DNA from: Bacteroidota bacterium
GTDB taxonomy: Bacteria > Bacteroidota > Bacteroidia > B-17B0 > B-17BO
Length of the DNA stretch: 18,420 nt
Assembly: GCA_947462425.1 (NCBI GenBank)
Contig: CANHPI010000012.1
Location: forward strand, 1 to 18,420
Direction of reading: 5' to 3'
Part shown: one piece after another, positions 16,024-18,420 of the stretch
Layout: each line of letters starts with the position of its first letter
Position numbering within the stretch: position 1 is the stretch's first letter
Position numbers and translations under genes: made by a program
Notes under the pieces: model-generated
The model's database searches: none
Seen by the model: only the letters and a program-made list of their open reading frames with translations
Told to the model about the DNA's origin: nothing

Positions 16024-16063
16024 ATTGTTAAATGCTGTTAATCGCCTTAAAGTTATTAACAAT
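16024..16063. promoter_or_regulatory. Operator-like TGTTAA repeats upstream of the M23 peptidase gene
   Basis: TGTTAA occurs at 16026-16031 and 16036-16041, 10 bases apart, and inverted (TTAACA) at 16056-16061, 20 bases on. The outer pair extends to a perfect 8-base inverted repeat, ATTGTTAA (16024-16031) with TTAACAAT (16056-16063). The helical-turn spacing suggests a protein-binding site, but the DNA is AT-rich and chance is possible. Confidence 0.35.
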
Positions 16064-16125
16064 TCTGTAAAATCGGCTATTTTTAAATTATATAAAAGCT
16101 TATTTACAAAAAGGTTACAGAATTG
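16060..16125. repeat. 11-base inverted repeat with 44-base spacer
   Basis: CAATTCTGTAA (16060-16070) and TTACAGAATTG (16115-16125) are exact reverse complements, lying in the 164-base gap between the HsdR-N-like gene and the M23 peptidase gene. No T-run follows directly. It may be a long hairpin in the RNA or a binding-site pair. Confidence 0.4.
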
Positions 16126-16135
16126 ATTTAATAAT

Positions 16136-16597
16136 TTAAAATTTCAGGAGACTTTCGTAGTTAGGTATATCTTTTAAAACTTTTGGTACCCGGTTTTCTA
16201 ATTTTAAAAAAATATGTTGTAAGCCATTACTTAAAAAAATAGCAGGAACATTTAGTTCTAAATTATAACGTAACGCCTGGTTAATAGTTTGTTGATCTAT
16301 TTTTATTTTAGGAGACTTGCATTCAATTATTAACAGAGGAATTAAACTTGAATTGTATATTACAATATCGGTTCTTCGTTTGGTATTATTCAATAATAAC
16401 TGTTTTTCAACCGAAATCATTGAAACAGGGACTTGTTTATGGTTAATCAGATAATGTATAATATGCTGTCTTACCCATTCTTCAGGGGTAATATCTATAA
16501 ATTGCTTGCGTATAATATCAAATAACTGTAATGTGCCTTTCACATTTTTTTGAAAACGAAAGTCTACAATTGGAAAATTTAAAACAGGTAATGACAT
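16136..16597 (-). CDS. Solitary HsdR N-terminal-domain (PD-(D/E)xK nuclease fold) protein
   Basis: This 153-residue protein matches the short family annotated as type I restriction HsdR N-terminal domain protein. The nuclease-fold core is visible: E64 in SVEKQL, D77 in RRTDIVIYN, then E92 and K94 in LLIIECKSP, with Q103 and Q107 following as in QxxxY-type motifs (INQALRY). A typical opening helix pair, ITPEEWVRQHIIHYLI (36-51), precedes it. There is no helicase, methylase or specificity subunit nearby, so it is not part of a restriction system here. Such solitary copies are common and conserved in Bacteroidota, which suggests a housekeeping DNA role; its real function is unknown to me. Confidence 0.8.
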   Translation of the reverse strand: MSLPVLNFPIVDFRFQKNVKGTLQLFDIIRKQFIDITPEEWVRQHIIHYLINHKQVPVSMISVEKQLLLNNTKRRTDIVIYNSSLIPLLIIECKSPKIKIDQQTINQALRYNLELNVPAIFLSNGLQHIFLKLENRVPKVLKDIPNYESLLKF

Positions 16598-16614
16598 GCA
16601 ATTTATTAATGATA

Positions 16615-16622
16615 TAAAGATA
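16615..16622 (-). promoter_or_regulatory. Candidate -7 box for the HsdR-N-like gene
   Basis: On the minus strand this reads TATCTTTA, five of six fixed positions of TAnnTTTG, 17 bases before the ATG. No -33 element is clear, so the call is weak. Confidence 0.25.
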
Positions 16623-16655
16623 TGGTAAAATAATAATGTTATATAAGATAATAAA

Positions 16656-16662
16656 TACTTTG
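16656..16662 (+). promoter_or_regulatory. Possible -7 box for amn
   Basis: TACTTTG resembles TAnnTTTG with one base missing between the halves. It would give a leader of roughly 100 bases before amn. The 170-base gap between the two divergent genes must hold promoters for both, but nothing else stands out in it. Confidence 0.2.
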
Positions 16663-16767
16663 TACCTTAGCTAAAATATAAAATTGATAGATGAACTATC
16701 CATGTTACTGTCAAAAAATATTATGCAAAAATGGATAAACCAAATGAAAAATTAAAATAAAATAGAA

Positions 16768-17538
16768 ATGAAAACGAAAGATGAAATAGTAAATAATTGG
16801 TTACCACGTTATACAGGAAAAAAATTAGAAGATTTTGGAAAATATATATTACTAACCAACTTTGGAGGTTATGTTAAAATGTTTGCAGAATGGAATAAAG
16901 TTGAGGTTGAGGGAATAGATAGACCAATGCAAACAGCTACTTTTGATAATATTACCATTATTAATTTTAGTATGGGAAGTGCTATGGCTGCCACCATTAT
17001 GGATTTATTAACTGCAATTGATCCTAAAGCCGTTTTATTTTTAGGAAAATGTGGTGGTTTAAAAAAGAAAAATCAAATTGGCGATTTAATTCTTCCAATT
17101 GCCGCTATTAGAGGAGAAGGAACATCAAACGATTATTTCCCCAGCGAAGTCCCAGCTTTACCATCATTTAATCTCCAAAAAGCAATTTCATATACAATTC
17201 GTTTAAGTGGAAGAGATTATTGGACAGGAACCGTTTACACTACTAACAGAAGAGTTTGGGAACATGATGAAGTCTTTAAAGAATATTTAAGAGTTATTCG
17301 GGCTATGGCTATTGATATGGAAACGGCTACTATTTTTAGCGTAGGTTTTCATAATGAAATACCAGTTGGCGCTTTATTATTAGTAAGTGATCAGCCAATG
17401 ATACCGGAAGGTGTAAAAACGGAAGAGAGCGATAAAAAAGTAACTACTGATTTTGTAACCGATCATTTAAGGATTGGAATTGATTCATTAAAAGAGTTGC
17501 AAAAAGCGGGAATCTCTGTCAAGCATCTTAAGTTTTAA
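16768..17538 (+). CDS. amn: AMP nucleosidase, Bacteroidota type
   Basis: This 256-residue enzyme hydrolyses AMP to adenine and ribose 5-phosphate and belongs to the nucleoside phosphorylase fold. Family marks are the Bacteroidota-type opening EIVNNWLPRYTG, the glycine segments INFSMGSAMAA (65-75) and FLGKCGGLKK (91-100), the ribose-binding motif AIDMETATIF (181-190), and the base-binding aspartate D208 in VSDQPMIPEG. It is much shorter than E. coli Amn (about 480), which carries an extra N-terminal domain; the short form is normal in this phylum. It helps control adenylate levels and purine salvage. It stands alone with its own upstream region. Confidence 0.88.
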   Translation: MKTKDEIVNNWLPRYTGKKLEDFGKYILLTNFGGYVKMFAEWNKVEVEGIDRPMQTATFDNITIINFSMGSAMAATIMDLLTAIDPKAVLFLGKCGGLKKKNQIGDLILPIAAIRGEGTSNDYFPSEVPALPSFNLQKAISYTIRLSGRDYWTGTVYTTNRRVWEHDEVFKEYLRVIRAMAIDMETATIFSVGFHNEIPVGALLLVSDQPMIPEGVKTEESDKKVTTDFVTDHLRIGIDSLKELQKAGISVKHLKF

Positions 17539-17617
17539 GATTTATTTGTAAAATTAATTAAATTTATATTATTTTAGTCTCAGTAATTTCAGTGTATCAT
17601 TATAAATAAAATCTAAA

Positions 17618-18420
17618 ATGAATATCAAACCATTAAATATCGAAAAGCATATTGAACATGTTGTTTCAATTTTGATTGAATATACTCCAAGAGTTATAGG
17701 AGCAACTTTAGTTTTAATAATTGGTTTATGGTTAATTAAGCGTTTATCAAAATTAGCAACAAAATCAATGGAAGGTAGAGATTTGGACGTTTCTCTGCGT
17801 ACATTTTTAAGAAGTTTAATTTCGGTAGGATTAAAAGTTATTTTAATTGTTACTGTTGCCGGAATGATTGGAATTGGAACAACTTCTTTTGTTACAATCT
17901 TAGGTGCTGCCGGTTTAGCTGTTGGTTTAGCATTACAGGGTTCTTTATCCAATTTTGCCGGCGGTGTTTTGGTTTTAATTTTTAAGCCTTTCAGAGTAGG
18001 AGATTTTATTGAAGTTCTTGGACAGTCTGGTTCGGTTAAGGAAATTCAAATTTTTAATACCATACTTTTAACTGGAGATTTAAAAACAGTTATTTTACCA
18101 AACGGAGCTGTTTCTAATGGAACTATTGTAAACTTAACAAAAAATGGAATTTTAAGAGGGGATGCTCATGTAACTATTTCTGCTGATAATGATGTAGACT
18201 TGGTTAAGAAATTATTAATAGAGGAATTATTAAAACTTGATTTTGTGTTAAAAAATCCAATACCAGAAGTTGCGGCCATTAAAATAATTGATGGAGGAGT
18301 TACTCTTTCAATTAAACCATATATTTTGTCAGAAAGCCACTCTATGATTAATTCGGCTGCTCTAGAAATGGCTAAAACTGTGTTTGAAAAAAATAACATT
18401 TTGCCACCACCAATAAAAAA
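17618..18420 (+). CDS. mscS: Small-conductance mechanosensitive channel MscS, 3' end outside window
   Basis: The frame is open from the ATG at 17618 to the window edge, giving 267 visible residues; E. coli MscS has 286, so little is missing. Three membrane segments are visible at about 20-42, 65-88 and 91-125. The third is the pore helix with the canonical pattern ILGAAGLAVGLALQGSLSNF followed by GGVLVLIFKPFRVGDFIEV, which leads into the beta domain (ILPNGAVSNGTIVNLT) and the mixed C-terminal domain. MscS opens under membrane tension in hypo-osmotic shock and releases solutes. The start is set by the normal N-terminal length; no better start is present. It follows amn by 79 bases on the same strand. 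Confidence 0.9.
   Translation, partial: MNIKPLNIEKHIEHVVSILIEYTPRVIGATLVLIIGLWLIKRLSKLATKSMEGRDLDVSLRTFLRSLISVGLKVILIVTVAGMIGIGTTSFVTILGAAGLAVGLALQGSLSNFAGGVLVLIFKPFRVGDFIEVLGQSGSVKEIQIFNTILLTGDLKTVILPNGAVSNGTIVNLTKNGILRGDAHVTISADNDVDLVKKLLIEELLKLDFVLKNPIPEVAAIKIIDGGVTLSIKPYILSESHSMINSAALEMAKTVFEKNNILPPPIK

Noticed and set aside
16136..16597. Restriction-modification locus
   Set aside because: Only a solitary N-terminal-type domain is present; flanking genes are a peptidase and an AMP nucleosidase.
17569..18399. Minus-strand open frames at the right end
   Set aside because: They are antisense to the MscS gene, whose pore-helix motif is unmistakable on the + strand.
1..18420. CRISPR array, insertion sequence or prophage
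   Set aside because: No regularly spaced repeats, transposase or integrase motifs, or target-site duplications were seen anywhere in the window.

Overview
The window is AT-rich chromosomal DNA from a member of the Bacteroidota, probably outside the gut Bacteroidales and close to the flavobacterial/sphingobacterial side. Several independent signs support this: an LpxC-FabZ fusion, a type IX secretion plug protein, a long-form NusB, GIN-domain and DUF1573 lipoproteins, a Bacteroidota-type AMP nucleosidase, and upstream boxes that match the Bacteroidota -7 element TAnnTTTG rather than the E. coli -10. I see no insertion sequence, phage, CRISPR array, tRNA or rRNA. No gene-free stretch exceeds about 190 bases.

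Region 1 (1-4.5 kb) is cell-surface and signalling. A 5'-truncated leucine-rich-repeat protein kinase on the + strand converges on, and overlaps by 11 bases, a minus-strand group. That group reads, in transcription order, a PagL-like lipid A deacylase, a GIN-domain lipoprotein whose start overlaps the deacylase stop, and a type IX secretion plug protein.

Region 2 (4.6-10.3 kb) is a + strand housekeeping run: leucine dehydrogenase, a GC-rich hairpin repeat, nusB, a PabA/TrpG glutamine amidotransferase, a DUF1573 lipoprotein, yajC, a YbbR-domain protein, coaE, and an unidentified 140-residue protein translationally coupled to coaE. The spacing from yajC onward is very tight (4-base gap, 1-base overlap, 8-base overlap), so these genes are very likely one transcript.

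Region 3 (10.4-14.9 kb) holds the early lipid A pathway: lpxD, the lpxC-fabZ fusion and lpxA, followed by trpS. It ends at a perfect palindromic terminator that also serves the convergent gene. The lpxD promoter sits directly against its start codon, which implies a leaderless or almost leaderless message.

Region 4 (14.9-18.4 kb) has a minus-strand M23/LysM peptidoglycan hydrolase, a solitary HsdR-N-like nuclease-fold protein, then + strand amn (AMP nucleosidase) and an MscS channel gene that runs off the right edge. The gap upstream of the M23 gene has operator-like repeats.

Most of the window is ordinary core genome. The parts most worth a second look are the LRR kinase with an unusually short activation segment, the dispersed-repeat-like hairpin with a competing internal stem in front of nusB, the leaderless lpxD start, the lipid A deacylase/GIN/T9SS-plug cluster, and the coaE-coupled unknown gene. 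I did not find convincing evidence of a wholly new multi-gene system.
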